From positions 1 through 64,000 of the forward strand of contig JBCCNL010000018.1 of NCBI GenBank assembly GCA_039025855.1: 64,000 nucleotides of DNA, in the 5' to 3' direction. This DNA is from JBCCOW01 sp039025855 (lineage in GTDB: Bacteria > Planctomycetota > Phycisphaerae > Phycisphaerales > Phycisphaeraceae). Shown piece by piece: positions 1 to 9,474 of the stretch. A program made the position numbers and the translations under genes. The number at the start of each line of letters is the position of its first letter. Positions within the stretch are counted from its first letter, which is position 1. The notes beneath the pieces are model-generated. The model worked only from the letters and a program-made list of their open reading frames with translations, was not told the DNA's origin and made no database searches.

Positions 1-30
1 CCCCACCATACCCCGCCCGATCGCGGCATC

Positions 31-36
31 TATCCT
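31..36 (+). promoter_or_regulatory. -10-like element TATCCT
   Basis: It sits 9 nt before the ATG at 46. No Shine-Dalgarno sequence is visible, so this is a possible leaderless start. The spacing is a little long. Confidence 0.35.
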
Positions 37-45
37 CTCTCGGCC

Positions 46-1362
46 ATGCCGTCCGAGCCCCCAAACTCCCCACACCACCCGCAAGACACCGCCATCATCG
101 GTGCCGGTGCCGCCGGCCTGTTCGCGGCCATCCACGCGGGGCGGGCCAAACCCGCCAACACGCCGGGCACCGTCCGGGCCTTCGACGGCGCGAAAAAACT
201 CGGCGCGAAAATCCTCATCGCCGGCGGCGGCCGATGCAACGTCACCCACGACGTCGTCCACCCCGTCGACTACGCCTCCGGCCCCAACAGCTCCCGCAAC
301 GTGATCAAAAAGGTCCTGCGTTCTTTCACGGTCGAGGACACACAGGCCTTCTTCCGGGGGTACGGCGTCACGCTCAAGCGCGAAGACACCGGCAAGCTCT
401 TCCCCACCACCGATCAGGCCCGCACCGTCCTCAACGCCCTGCTCGACGCCGCCCGCGCCGCCCACGTCACCCTCCACACCCAGCACCGCGTCACCGGCAT
501 CACCCGCCACCATGCCGACGACGAGCCGCCCGCCTTCACCGTGCACACCAGCCAAGGCGACTTCCCCGCGTCCCGCGTCATCCTCTGCACCGGCGGCCTG
601 GCACTCCCCTCCACCGGCAGCGACGGCGTCGGCTACCAGTTCACCCAAGCCCTCGGCCACACCGTCACCCCCACCTGGCCCGCCCTGGTCCCGCTGGTCC
701 TGCCCGACGACCACTGGCTGACCGATCTCAAGGGCATCGCCCTCGATGCCGAACTCACCCTGGCGCAACCCAGCGGCAAGACGGTCCACCGCCAGGCCGG
801 CCCGATGCTCCTCACCCACTTCGGGCTCTCGGGCCCCGCGCCCATGGACATCAGCCGACACTTTGCCAATCACTACACCGATCAACTCGCGCTGCAGCTC
901 TCAGCCAACCTGCTGCCGCCGCACACGTTCGACTCACTTGACGCCGAGCTGCGTGAGCAGGCCCAGACGCATCCGCGTCGGACCGTGCTGCAGGTCGTAC
1001 AGCACCATTTCCCCGAGCGCTTCGCCCACGCCCTGCTGGAGCACGCCGTCGACCTCGACGCCACGACCCGCCTCGCCCAACTCCCTAAAGACGCCCGCCG
1101 CCGCCTCGTCCATCAGCTCACCGCCCTGCCGCTGCCCGTCGTTGCCGACCGCGGCTACCGCTACGCCGAGGTCACCGCCGGCGGCGTCCCGCTGAACGAG
1201 ATCACCTCATCCACCATGGCGTCCAAGGTCTGCCCCGGGCTTTATCTGGCCGGCGAGATCCTCGACGTCGACGGCCGCATCGGCGGCTACAACTTCCAAT
1301 GGGCCTGGGCCACGGGCCACCTCGCGGGGCGAGCATCCGCCGCGACGGCCTGCAGTATCTGA
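46..1362 (+). CDS. BaiN/YhiN (HI0933)-family FAD-dependent oxidoreductase
   Basis: This 438-residue flavoprotein is probably cytoplasmic. The N-terminal dinucleotide-binding fold shows IGAGAAGL near residue 18. The family hallmark GGGRCNVTH follows near residue 60, where other members have GGGRCN(V/L)TN. The C-terminal third carries the second FAD contact, LYLAGEILDVDGRIGGYN, typical of HI0933/BaiN proteins. The length fits the family at about 400-440. BaiN proteins are linked to bile-acid or flavin reduction chemistry in some bacteria, but the substrate here cannot be told. The ATG at 46 has a TATCCT box 9 nt upstream. The gene lies in C-rich plus-strand DNA, unlike what follows 1.36 kb. Confidence 0.88.
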   Translation: MPSEPPNSPHHPQDTAIIGAGAAGLFAAIHAGRAKPANTPGTVRAFDGAKKLGAKILIAGGGRCNVTHDVVHPVDYASGPNSSRNVIKKVLRSFTVEDTQAFFRGYGVTLKREDTGKLFPTTDQARTVLNALLDAARAAHVTLHTQHRVTGITRHHADDEPPAFTVHTSQGDFPASRVILCTGGLALPSTGSDGVGYQFTQALGHTVTPTWPALVPLVLPDDHWLTDLKGIALDAELTLAQPSGKTVHRQAGPMLLTHFGLSGPAPMDISRHFANHYTDQLALQLSANLLPPHTFDSLDAELREQAQTHPRRTVLQVVQHHFPERFAHALLEHAVDLDATTRLAQLPKDARRRLVHQLTALPLPVVADRGYRYAEVTAGGVPLNEITSSTMASKVCPGLYLAGEILDVDGRIGGYNFQWAWATGHLAGRASAATACSI

Positions 1363-1369
1363 TGTGGGG

Positions 1370-2533
1370 TTAGTCTCGGCGGCGTCGCATGCCGAGGGTT
1401 GCCACACCCATGGCCATGACGAGTCCGGTAGCGGGTGTGGGCACGGGGTTGGCGGTGAAGTCGACGACGATGGGCAGGTGGTCGAAGTCGCCTTCGCCGA
1501 GGTCGCCGCGGAGGATGTCGGAGCGTTGGAGCCCGGTGGCGGCCAGTTCTTGGTCGCTGAGGTCGACGGTGTTGAGGATGAAGGCGTTGGCGACGTCGAG
1601 GACCGAGTCGGAGTAGAGCACGTAGTCGAGCCGGCCGGGGTCGAACTGAGAAAGGTCGCTGCGCCAGGTGTAGTCTTCGAGAAGCTCGTCGTTATGGAAG
1701 GGCATGACGTCGGTGAGCGGGGTGCCGTCCCAGTCGGGCGGGCTGCCATAGCCGAAGTCGTCGGTGTCGACGATGGTGCCGCTCAGGAGGTTGTCGAGGG
1801 GGTCGTTGGACTCGACGATGTTGAGATCGCCAAGGACGACGAGGCCGGTGTTGACCGGGAGGGTGAAGAGGCCGCCGGGGGTGCGGGCGTCTTCGAGGTG
1901 GGCGACGATGGCGTCGGACTCGACCTGTCGGGTGGGGTCGTTGCCGCCGCCGGCGGGGTAGTGGTTGTTGAGCAGGTAGAGGTCGTGGGTGAAGCCGGCC
2001 GCATCGGGGAGGTCGATCAGGCTGGTGGCGATGCCGCGCTGCGTGCCGGGGACAGGGATCTCGCTCTGGAGGATGTCGAGCTTGGTGACGGTGATCTGGT
2101 TCCGGCCGCGGGTGGCCTGCCAGGACCGGCCGTCGGGCAGCGGGTCGAGGGCGTTGAAGATGCTGACCATTTCAGCCGCATCAATAAAAGGATTGAAGAC
2201 TTCCTGGAACGCATAGATGTCAGCATTCAGGGCGGCGTGAAGTCTTTGTAGTTGAGGGTTCGCGGCGTAGAACGAGAGAATATTGCCAGTTCCGGACTCG
2301 AAGACGGGGTCGAAATCGAACAGTGAACTGTCATACATGTTGTAGGTGACGACGCGCACGTCATCGGGGTTGTCTTTGTCGATCCAGTCGGCGGGGCCGG
2401 CCTGAGCGAGGGCGTGCGTGCCGAGGTACAGCGTCAGCACAGCCGACAAGCTCAGCCACGCGGGCCTAGTGGGTTGCCGGGTCTTGGTTTGGAGGGCGGC
2501 GGTTTTCAAGCAGCTAAAAACAGAGTCAGTCAT
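1370..2533 (-). CDS. Exported endonuclease/exonuclease/phosphatase-family protein with PEP-CTERM-like tail
   Basis: This 387-residue EEP-fold hydrolase (DNase I-like) is predicted to be secreted and surface-anchored. A signal segment lies near residues 25-45 (LSLSAVLTLYLGTHALAQA). EEP motifs follow in order: TYNMY, AFQEV (metal Glu), NNHY, GDLN, RLDYVLYS, and the catalytic Asp-His in FDHLP. The C terminus is VPTP, then a hydrophobic stretch, then RRRRD, matching the PEP-CTERM/exosortase sorting layout although the motif is TP rather than EP. The start was set at 2533 rather than the upstream ATG at 2575 because a TATAGT box lies between them at 2559-2564. The substrate is unknown: nucleic acid, phosphoinositide or another phosphodiester. 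Confidence 0.8.
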   Translation of the reverse strand: MTDSVFSCLKTAALQTKTRQPTRPAWLSLSAVLTLYLGTHALAQAGPADWIDKDNPDDVRVVTYNMYDSSLFDFDPVFESGTGNILSFYAANPQLQRLHAALNADIYAFQEVFNPFIDAAEMVSIFNALDPLPDGRSWQATRGRNQITVTKLDILQSEIPVPGTQRGIATSLIDLPDAAGFTHDLYLLNNHYPAGGGNDPTRQVESDAIVAHLEDARTPGGLFTLPVNTGLVVLGDLNIVESNDPLDNLLSGTIVDTDDFGYGSPPDWDGTPLTDVMPFHNDELLEDYTWRSDLSQFDPGRLDYVLYSDSVLDVANAFILNTVDLSDQELAATGLQRSDILRGDLGEGDFDHLPIVVDFTANPVPTPATGLVMAMGVATLGMRRRRD

Positions 2534-2558
2534 CACAGCAATAAATCGGGAGGGGCAA

Positions 2559-2587
2559 ACTATACAAGTTAGCACAATTAGTCCGAA
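2559..2587 (-). promoter_or_regulatory. Candidate promoter TTCGGA-17-TATAGT
   Basis: On the minus strand a TATAGT (2559-2564) is preceded at 17 nt by a weak TTCGGA (2582-2587). Transcription would start near 2552. The flanking DNA is AT-rich for this genome and contains a CACGTG palindrome at 2611-2616. Confidence 0.45.
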
Positions 2588-2640
2588 GGATCACGTTTAA
2601 TCGATAAAAACACGTGACTTATTCCTTTTGGCAACGGTGG

Positions 2641-4935
2641 TCATGAACAACGCAAATGCAGTTCGCCGCCGTCGAGGAGCTGTTGGACAGTGAGGCGGTG
2701 GTTGGTGATGGGGGTGCCGTTGAGGGTGGCGGACTGGAGGGTCGGGATGGCTTGCGGGTCTTCGACGGTCACGGGCATAGCGTCGAGGCCGTCGGTAGTG
2801 ATGGTCAGGGTGGACTCGGGGAGTTGGAGGGTGATCTCGGGGAAGAGGGGGACGGAGAGGAGGATGAGGTCTTGGCCGGCGACGGGGAAGAGGCCGATCG
2901 CGGACCAGACGTACCAGGACGAGATCGCGCCGGAGTCATCGTTGCCGGGGAGGCCGCCGCGTCCGGTGTGGAAGGACTGGCGGAGCGCGGTGTGGACGAC
3001 TTGGGCGGTGCGGTCGGGTCGGCCGGCGAAGTGGTAGGTCCACGGGGACTCCATGTCGGGCTCGTTATTGAGGCCCTGGAAGCGGTTGAGGGCGAGGCCG
3101 GTGGCGTAGGCCTCGGGGTAGGGCGGGTCGCCGAGCTGGGTGCAGGGGTCGCAGTCGAAGCCGAAGAAGGCGTCGAGGAGTTGGGTGTATTTTTCGGGGC
3201 CGCCGGCGAGGGCGATGCGCTGGTCCATGTCGGGGAAGAAGCGGAAGGAGTAGTTCCATCGGCCGCCCTCGTAGTAGGTCGAGTCGATGAGCAGCCCGGT
3301 CTCGGGGTCGATGGCAGACTGCCAGCGGGTGGCGTGGGGGGCCATGTTGTGGGCGAGGGTGGTGTCGCCCATGGCGGCGGCGAGCTGTCCGAGGCAGTGG
3401 CAGCCGTAGGACAGGTCGAGGGTGTGAACGATGGGATGGACGGGAGTGGAGCCTTCGAGGAAGGCCTCGCCGTAGGCCCGGTGCAGGTCCTTATCGAGGT
3501 AGGTCAGGGCGAGGTCGTAGTCGAGGGGCAGGCCGCGGTAGTAGGCGTCGAGGAAGTTGACATGGGCGAGCGCGGAGGCCTGGGACTGGAAGCGGTCGGC
3601 CCCGCGTGCCATGCGGTAGCCGATGGGGAAGTTACCTTCTTGTTCTGCGATGGTGAGCAGGGCGTTGAGGACGGCGGCGCCGCGTTTGGGATAGAAGGTG
3701 AGCAGCAGTGGGATCTGGGTTTTATAGATGTCCCACATCGTGCAGAAGTCGTAGAAGAACGGGCCGTTGCCGGGCCAGAACGGCGACTCATCCGAGGCGT
3801 CGGAAGGCTTGATGAGGGAGTGGTAGAGGGCGGTATAGAAGTGGGTGCGCTGGTCGGCGGTGCCGCCCTGGACGGTGATGCGGGCCAGGTCGGAGGACCA
3901 GGCTTTCTCGGCCTCGCGGTGGATGACGGCGAAGGTGGGGATGTCCGAGCTGGGTGCGGCGCGGCCCGGGGTCATTGACCCCGGGCTAAATGGGGTGAGG
4001 GTGTCGTTGTGGAGGGGTAGGGGCTGGGCGACGGGTCGGTCGGTGGCGCGGAGGAGGTTGTCGCGGGCCTGATCGGTGGAGCGCCAGGAGAAGCCCAGCG
4101 CGAGCTCGACGGGCTCGTCGGGGGAGGTGGGTCCGCCGAAGTGGAGCCCGAAGCGTTTCATCGTGGATTCGCGGATGTGGTCGAAGACCAAGGCCCGGCC
4201 GCCGCCGACGTTTTTGTCGTCGTACCAGACGCCGTATTTCCAGGCGTCCTGGTTGGTGCGGACCCAGACGTAGAGGGGCACGCCCTCGACGACGAGCTTG
4301 GCGCGGGCGGTGTCGGGGGCGAGGGCCTCGACCTCGGCGAGGGTGGGCACGGTGCGGCCGTAGGGGATGTCGATGCCGCCGCGGGAACAGTCGAGGACGA
4401 GGTTGGCGCGTTTGGTTTCGGGGAAGGTGTAGCGGTGGAAGGCGGCTTTGGGGGCGGCGGTGAGTTCGCACTGAATGCCTGTGTCGCCGAGTGTGCAGCG
4501 GTAGTAGCCGGGGTCGGCGTATTCGTCGTGGAGGGGGTAGTCCTTGCCGAGGGTGTTGATGGGCCCGAGCAGCGGGGTGACGCGGAGGTAGTTGTAGTAC
4601 TTGCGGATCGCGCCGGTGCCGGACTGGTGGAAGTGGGTGAAGCCGGATGCGACGTACTGGTCGAAGAGCTGGGCGGGGTTGCCATCGGTGTTTTTGGCGT
4701 AGAGCCCGTAGCCGGTGGGGTAGGCGCCGGAGTAGGGGCAGACGGAGACCATGCCGAGGGGCCGGACGGGCCCGGGATGGGTGTTGCCGACCTGGGCCTT
4801 GGGCCACCACCAGGTCTTGGCGAGGCCCTGCGGGGTGGGGAGTTCGGTACGCTGGCAGCCGATGAAGGGATCGACGGCGGCGTAGGGGTCGGTGGGGTTG
4901 GCGGGGGTGGTGGGGGCTTGGGGGGCGGCGGTCAT
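2641..4935 (-). CDS. GH92-family alpha-mannosidase
   Basis: This 764-residue glycoside hydrolase family 92 enzyme would hydrolyse alpha-mannosides by a calcium-dependent inverting mechanism. The N-terminal beta domain begins with VDPFIG and has NTHPGPVRPLGMVSVCPYSG, the family opening. The (alpha/alpha)6 domain carries FYTALYHSL, FWPGNGPFFYDFCTMWDIYKT and the near C-terminal GLPGNDDSGAISSWYVWSAIG, whose Asp pair holds the catalytic base. No signal peptide is visible, whereas most GH92 enzymes are exported, so a cytoplasmic role on imported mannosides is likely. A hairpin repeat (3965-3985) is read in frame as part of a proline-rich loop. Exact linkage specificity cannot be inferred. Confidence 0.9.
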   Translation of the reverse strand: MTAAPQAPTTPANPTDPYAAVDPFIGCQRTELPTPQGLAKTWWWPKAQVGNTHPGPVRPLGMVSVCPYSGAYPTGYGLYAKNTDGNPAQLFDQYVASGFTHFHQSGTGAIRKYYNYLRVTPLLGPINTLGKDYPLHDEYADPGYYRCTLGDTGIQCELTAAPKAAFHRYTFPETKRANLVLDCSRGGIDIPYGRTVPTLAEVEALAPDTARAKLVVEGVPLYVWVRTNQDAWKYGVWYDDKNVGGGRALVFDHIRESTMKRFGLHFGGPTSPDEPVELALGFSWRSTDQARDNLLRATDRPVAQPLPLHNDTLTPFSPGSMTPGRAAPSSDIPTFAVIHREAEKAWSSDLARITVQGGTADQRTHFYTALYHSLIKPSDASDESPFWPGNGPFFYDFCTMWDIYKTQIPLLLTFYPKRGAAVLNALLTIAEQEGNFPIGYRMARGADRFQSQASALAHVNFLDAYYRGLPLDYDLALTYLDKDLHRAYGEAFLEGSTPVHPIVHTLDLSYGCHCLGQLAAAMGDTTLAHNMAPHATRWQSAIDPETGLLIDSTYYEGGRWNYSFRFFPDMDQRIALAGGPEKYTQLLDAFFGFDCDPCTQLGDPPYPEAYATGLALNRFQGLNNEPDMESPWTYHFAGRPDRTAQVVHTALRQSFHTGRGGLPGNDDSGAISSWYVWSAIGLFPVAGQDLILLSVPLFPEITLQLPESTLTITTDGLDAMPVTVEDPQAIPTLQSATLNGTPITNHRLTVQQLLDGGELHLRCS
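3965..3990 (+). repeat. REP-like hairpin, CTAAA tail, inside the GH92 gene
   Basis: The stem is CCCGGGGTC/GACCCCGGG with loop ATT and tail CTAAA. It is read in frame by the minus-strand mannosidase gene as a Ser-Pro-Gly-rich loop. Confidence 0.75.
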
Positions 4936-5047
4936 GAGAGGCAGATGGGGCCGAGCTCGGGTGGAGTGAGGGCCGGTATGCAGGCGTATCGAGTGTATCG
5001 CGTGAGGGGGGGGATGGGGTGTGGTGTTTTGGGGTGGCGCATGGCAT

Positions 5048-5069
5048 CACCCCGGGTGGAGCCGGGGTG
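5048..5069 (+). repeat. Intergenic hairpin
   Basis: The stem CACCCCGG/CCGGGGTG has a 6-nt loop. It lies between the GH92 gene and the small membrane protein gene and belongs loosely to the dispersed hairpin set. Confidence 0.5.
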
Positions 5070-5101
5070 AGCGGGGTGAGGGTTGTGGAGCCTGAGGGGG
5101 A

Positions 5102-5467
5102 TCAGGCGGCGGCGGCGAGGCCGGTGCCGGCCGCGGGCGGCGTGGAGCCGGTGCGGTCCTGCTTGGGGGCGTTCGCCGGTGCGGTCGGCTGGGTTGCCGG
5201 GGTGCTGAGGATGGCCACGAGGGACTTGCCGGCCATGGCCAGGACGACGCCGGTGAGGACGACGAGGCAGGCGGCGAGGCAGGCGATCCAGATGCGGGTG
5301 CCGACGCCGACCGCGGTGAGCGTGGTGAGCGAGATGGGCAGGGCGACGGCGGTGGCGAGGCCGCAGACGCCGAGCATCTTGTAGAGGTTTTTGTCCGACA
5401 GCTCGGCGCTGGCGGTCGTATCGGGACGGTCGAGGGTTTCCTGCTGAAGCGTGTCAATGCGTTCCAT
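5102..5467 (-). CDS. Small two-helix membrane protein, unknown function
   Basis: I do not recognise this 121-residue protein. A charged N-terminal region of about 27 residues is followed by two hydrophobic segments, about residues 30-53 (MLGVCGLATAVALPISLTTL) and 58-80, and then by an Ala/Pro/Thr-rich tail that probably lies outside the membrane bilayer. A Shine-Dalgarno-like AGGAAAG lies upstream of the ATG. A possible promoter about 200 nt upstream (5671-5698) would give a long leader that includes a perfect hairpin (5618-5637). It stands alone between the GH92 and transketolase genes. Confidence 0.65.
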   Translation of the reverse strand: MERIDTLQQETLDRPDTTASAELSDKNLYKMLGVCGLATAVALPISLTTLTAVGVGTRIWIACLAACLVVLTGVVLAMAGKSLVAILSTPATQPTAPANAPKQDRTGSTPPAAGTGLAAAA

Positions 5468-5617
5468 GCGAGGACTGCTTTCCTGTTTGCCGAGGGGTTC
5501 GGCGGGATCAAGCGTGGGCCGGGCGGAGCGGGGGAGACGGCGGGTCGGCGTGTCTTGTCCGGGTGTGGGAAGCGGGCGGGCCAGCGAAGGTGTGCTGGGG
5601 TGCTTCCAAAGGGTGGG

Positions 5618-5637
5618 AGCCGTTCACGCGAACGGCT
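5618..5637 (-). other. Perfect leader hairpin
   Basis: AGCCGTTC and GAACGGCT form an 8-bp stem around a 4-nt loop. It sits in the presumed untranslated leader of the gene starting at 5467, about 150 nt before its ATG. It lacks the tail of the dispersed hairpin family. Confidence 0.5.
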
Positions 5638-5670
5638 GAGTTTGCTCCGGCGTTTGCCGTCAGGTGTGGG

Positions 5671-5698
5671 ATCGTACAAGTCGGGTGCCGGGCTTCAA
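5671..5698 (-). promoter_or_regulatory. Candidate sigma70-type promoter TTGAAG-16-TACGAT
   Basis: On the minus strand TTGAAG (5693-5698) is 16 nt from TACGAT (5671-5676). The same TACGAT box occurs in the promoter at 19531-19559. It would drive the gene at 5102-5467 with a leader of about 200 nt. Confidence 0.4.
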
Positions 5699-5834
5699 CC
5701 TTTAATCCTGGAATTTGCGCAATTCTCTTAAAACGCTGTTTTTTGTGGGTGAAAGTGTTTAGAGCCTGCTTAGGGATTGGGCAGGAAATGGGGTGCGGCC
5801 CGCGATTGCGCGCGGGGTGGGCATGGTGGGATGA

Positions 5835-5857
5835 CCGGTCGCGAGCGACCGGGCTTA
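5835..5857 (+). repeat. REP-like hairpin, GGGCTTA tail
   Basis: The stem is CCGGTCGC/GCGACCGG with loop GA and tail GCTTA. Confidence 0.8.
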
Positions 5858-5880
5858 GCGTTGTGGTTATTGGTGGACGG

Positions 5881-5906
5881 GTCGTCGCAAGCGACGGCGC
5901 TACGAG
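5881..5906 (-). repeat. REP-like hairpin with TCGTAGC header
   Basis: Read on the minus strand, TCGTAGC is followed by CCGTCGC-TT-GCGACGA. This is the same layout as the copies at 37328, 42057, 42827 and 43864, but in reverse orientation. Confidence 0.7.
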
Positions 5907-5920
5907 CGGCGGTTGATCTT

Positions 5921-7837
<1,917 letters not shown>

Positions 7838-7988
7838 GGTGATAGAGGGTTTAGGGTGTGGGGTATCGGGTGTAGGGAAGCCGGCATCGGTGTGGCGAAG
7901 TCGGCGAGCGATAGGGCACGTCGGCGTTGACGTGTGAGGCATGTTAATGCGGGATTGTGAGCGGTGGGTTTGAACCCTTCGCGGCGGT

Positions 7989-8013
7989 CCCACGGACTCA
8001 GTCCGTGGGCTTC
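7989..8013 (+). repeat. REP-like hairpin, GGGCTTC tail, supplying a stop codon
   Basis: The stem is CCCACGGAC/GTCCGTGGG with loop TCA and tail CTTC. The loop, read on the minus strand, is the TGA stop of the lipoprotein gene. Confidence 0.85.
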
Positions 8014-8615
8014 TGGGGTGCGGCAGAAGAGAGGCGGTCGAGGATGCGTTGGGTGAGGTGGGCTTCGAGGGCGGGGTCGCGCTTGACGGGCTGCCAGTAC
8101 TCGGGCTCGATGCCGCGGGCTTCCCACTCTTCGGGGAGGGCATTGAGGGAGGCGAAGACGCTGCGGGCGGACCCGTTGAGGTAGCGGAGCGGGGCCTGGC
8201 GGCGGGCGATGAGGACCTCGACGCCGAGGGCGAAGGGGGTGAGCGGGTTGGAGCGGGTCAGTGGCGTGAGGGTGATGCGGACGGTGCGGCGGAGGTCGAC
8301 GAGGGTGGACTCGGTGGCGAGGTCGGCGGTGCGGTTGTCGGGACGCCAGACCTCGGCAAGGGTGGCGGAGGCGCGGGGTTTGGTGGTGAGGACGCCGAAG
8401 CGGTGGTCGTCGCGGTCGAGGGTGTAGCCGAGGTCGAGCAGGGCGCGGCGGGCGGCGTCGAGGGTGGGGTGGTATTGGTCGGCGGGGATGGGGGTGAGGG
8501 ATGGTCGGGGTTCGGCGGCGGCCGTCGCGGGGCCCGCGGGGTCGGGAGCGGTCGAGCAGCCGAAGAGGGTGGCGGCGAGGGCAGTGACGAGGGTGAGTGC
8601 GAAGAGGGATCGCAT
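7998..8615 (-). CDS. Predicted lipoprotein of unknown function
   Basis: This 205-residue protein has a lipobox LFGC at about residues 17-20 after a hydrophobic signal segment, so it should be an envelope lipoprotein. No family is recognised. The mature part is preceded by an Ala/Pro-rich linker (about residues 21-45) and looks like a compact alpha/beta domain of about 140 residues. The last residues (PQKPTD) and the stop codon come from a dispersed hairpin repeat, so the original gene probably ended differently. Its ATG has TACACT exactly 6 nt upstream, and it is divergent from the ABC transporter gene with only 22 bp between the start codons. Confidence 0.75.
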   Translation of the reverse strand: MRSLFALTLVTALAATLFGCSTAPDPAGPATAAAEPRPSLTPIPADQYHPTLDAARRALLDLGYTLDRDDHRFGVLTTKPRASATLAEVWRPDNRTADLATESTLVDLRRTVRITLTPLTRSNPLTPFALGVEVLIARRQAPLRYLNGSARSVFASLNALPEEWEARGIEPEYWQPVKRDPALEAHLTQRILDRLSSAAPQKPTD

Positions 8616-8621
8616 AGCGTC

Positions 8622-8627
8622 AGTGTA
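8622..8627 (-). promoter_or_regulatory. -10-like element TACACT, leaderless start of the lipoprotein gene
   Basis: It lies 6 nt before the ATG at 8615 and overlaps the -10 of the divergent gene by 2 bp. Confidence 0.6.
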
Positions 8628-8631
8628 AGGT
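8626..8631 (+). promoter_or_regulatory. -10-like element TAAGGT, leaderless start of the ABC transporter operon
   Basis: It lies 6 nt before the GTG at 8638 and overlaps the opposing TACACT box. Confidence 0.55.
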
Positions 8632-8637
8632 GCGGGG

Positions 8638-9474
8638 GTGATTCAATGGGACGGCGTCAGCAAGCGGTACGGCAAGGGCGATCCGCCGGCGGTGGACGGG
8701 GTGAGCCTGTCGGTCGAGCGGGGGGAGATGCTGGTGATGGTGGGCGAGTCGGGGAGCGGGAAGACGACCTTGTTGAAGATGGTGAATCGGTTGGTGGAGC
8801 CGGACGCGGGGACGGGTGGGGTGGTTCGGGTGGGTGGGAAGGATGTGTCGAAGGTGTCGGCGGAGGAGCTGCGTCGGGGGATGGGGTATGTGATTCAGTC
8901 GGTGGGGTTGCTGCCGCACTGGACGGTGGCGGAGAACGTGGGGGCGGTGCCGGGGTTGCTGGGGTGGGACCGGAAGCGGGTGGAGCGTCGGGTGGGCGAG
9001 GTGTTGGAGACGGTGGGGCTTGAAGCGGGTTTGCGGGGGCGGTTGCCTTCGGAGTTGTCGGGTGGGCAGCGGCAGCGGGTGGGGGTGGCGCGGGCGTTGG
9101 CGGGGCAGGTGGGTGGGGCGGGGGTGCTGTTGATGGATGAGCCGTTTGGGGCGGTGGATCCGATCAATCGGGGGGCACTGCGGGAGCGGGTTCGGGGGCT
9201 GCATGACGAGCTGGGGCTGACGAGCGTGCTGGTGACGCACGATATGGGGGAGGCGCTGTTGTTGGCGGACCGGTTGGCGGTGGTCAGGGGTGGGAAGGTG
9301 TTGCGGGTGGGGACGCCGGCGGAGGTGGTGGCGGACCCGGGTGATCCGTATGTGGCGGAGTTGGTGAGCGCGCCGGAGCGGGAGGCGCGGCGGTTGGCGG
9401 GGTTGTGGGCAGGACGACCGGTCGCAAGCGACCGGGCTAAACGGGGTGATGGGGAGGGGGTGATCGATGAGTGA
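8638..9474 (+). CDS. Glycine-betaine/osmoprotectant-type ABC transporter ATP-binding protein
   Basis: This 278-residue ATPase belongs to the OpuCA/ProV group and energises uptake of quaternary amines such as betaine. Visible motifs are Walker A GESGSGKTT (about residue 38), the signature LSGGQRQRV (about 142), Walker B LLMDEP and the switch His in LVTHDM. It lacks the C-terminal CBS pair found in many OpuCA proteins. The start is GTG with a leaderless -10. Its C terminus contains an in-frame hairpin repeat (9418-9440, read as RPVASDRAKRG). It overlaps the next gene by 8 bp, so the two form an operon. Confidence 0.87.
   Translation: MIQWDGVSKRYGKGDPPAVDGVSLSVERGEMLVMVGESGSGKTTLLKMVNRLVEPDAGTGGVVRVGGKDVSKVSAEELRRGMGYVIQSVGLLPHWTVAENVGAVPGLLGWDRKRVERRVGEVLETVGLEAGLRGRLPSELSGGQRQRVGVARALAGQVGGAGVLLMDEPFGAVDPINRGALRERVRGLHDELGLTSVLVTHDMGEALLLADRLAVVRGGKVLRVGTPAEVVADPGDPYVAELVSAPEREARRLAGLWAGRPVASDRAKRGDGEGVIDE
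9418..9440 (+). repeat. REP-like hairpin, GGGCTAA tail, inside the ABC ATPase gene
   Basis: The stem is CCGGTCGC/GCGACCGG with loop AA and tail GCTAA. It is translated in frame near the C terminus. Confidence 0.85.

Larger units (their letters stand above)
5468..5920. other. 453-bp region without a gene: long leader, AT-rich island and hairpin repeats
   Basis: The left part is the presumed leader of the small membrane protein gene, with a perfect hairpin at 5618-5637 and a candidate promoter at 5671-5698. The stretch at about 5698-5760 is unusually AT-rich, with CTTAAAACG and a TTTTTT run. The right end holds two dispersed hairpin repeats (5835-5857 and 5881-5906). No coding sequence is convincing. 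Confidence 0.6.

Noticed and set aside
2591..2617. Operator formed by TCACGT and ACGTGA arms
   Set aside because: The arms are 6 bp with a 15-nt loop. Only the central CACGTG is a true palindrome, and this is too common to call an operator.
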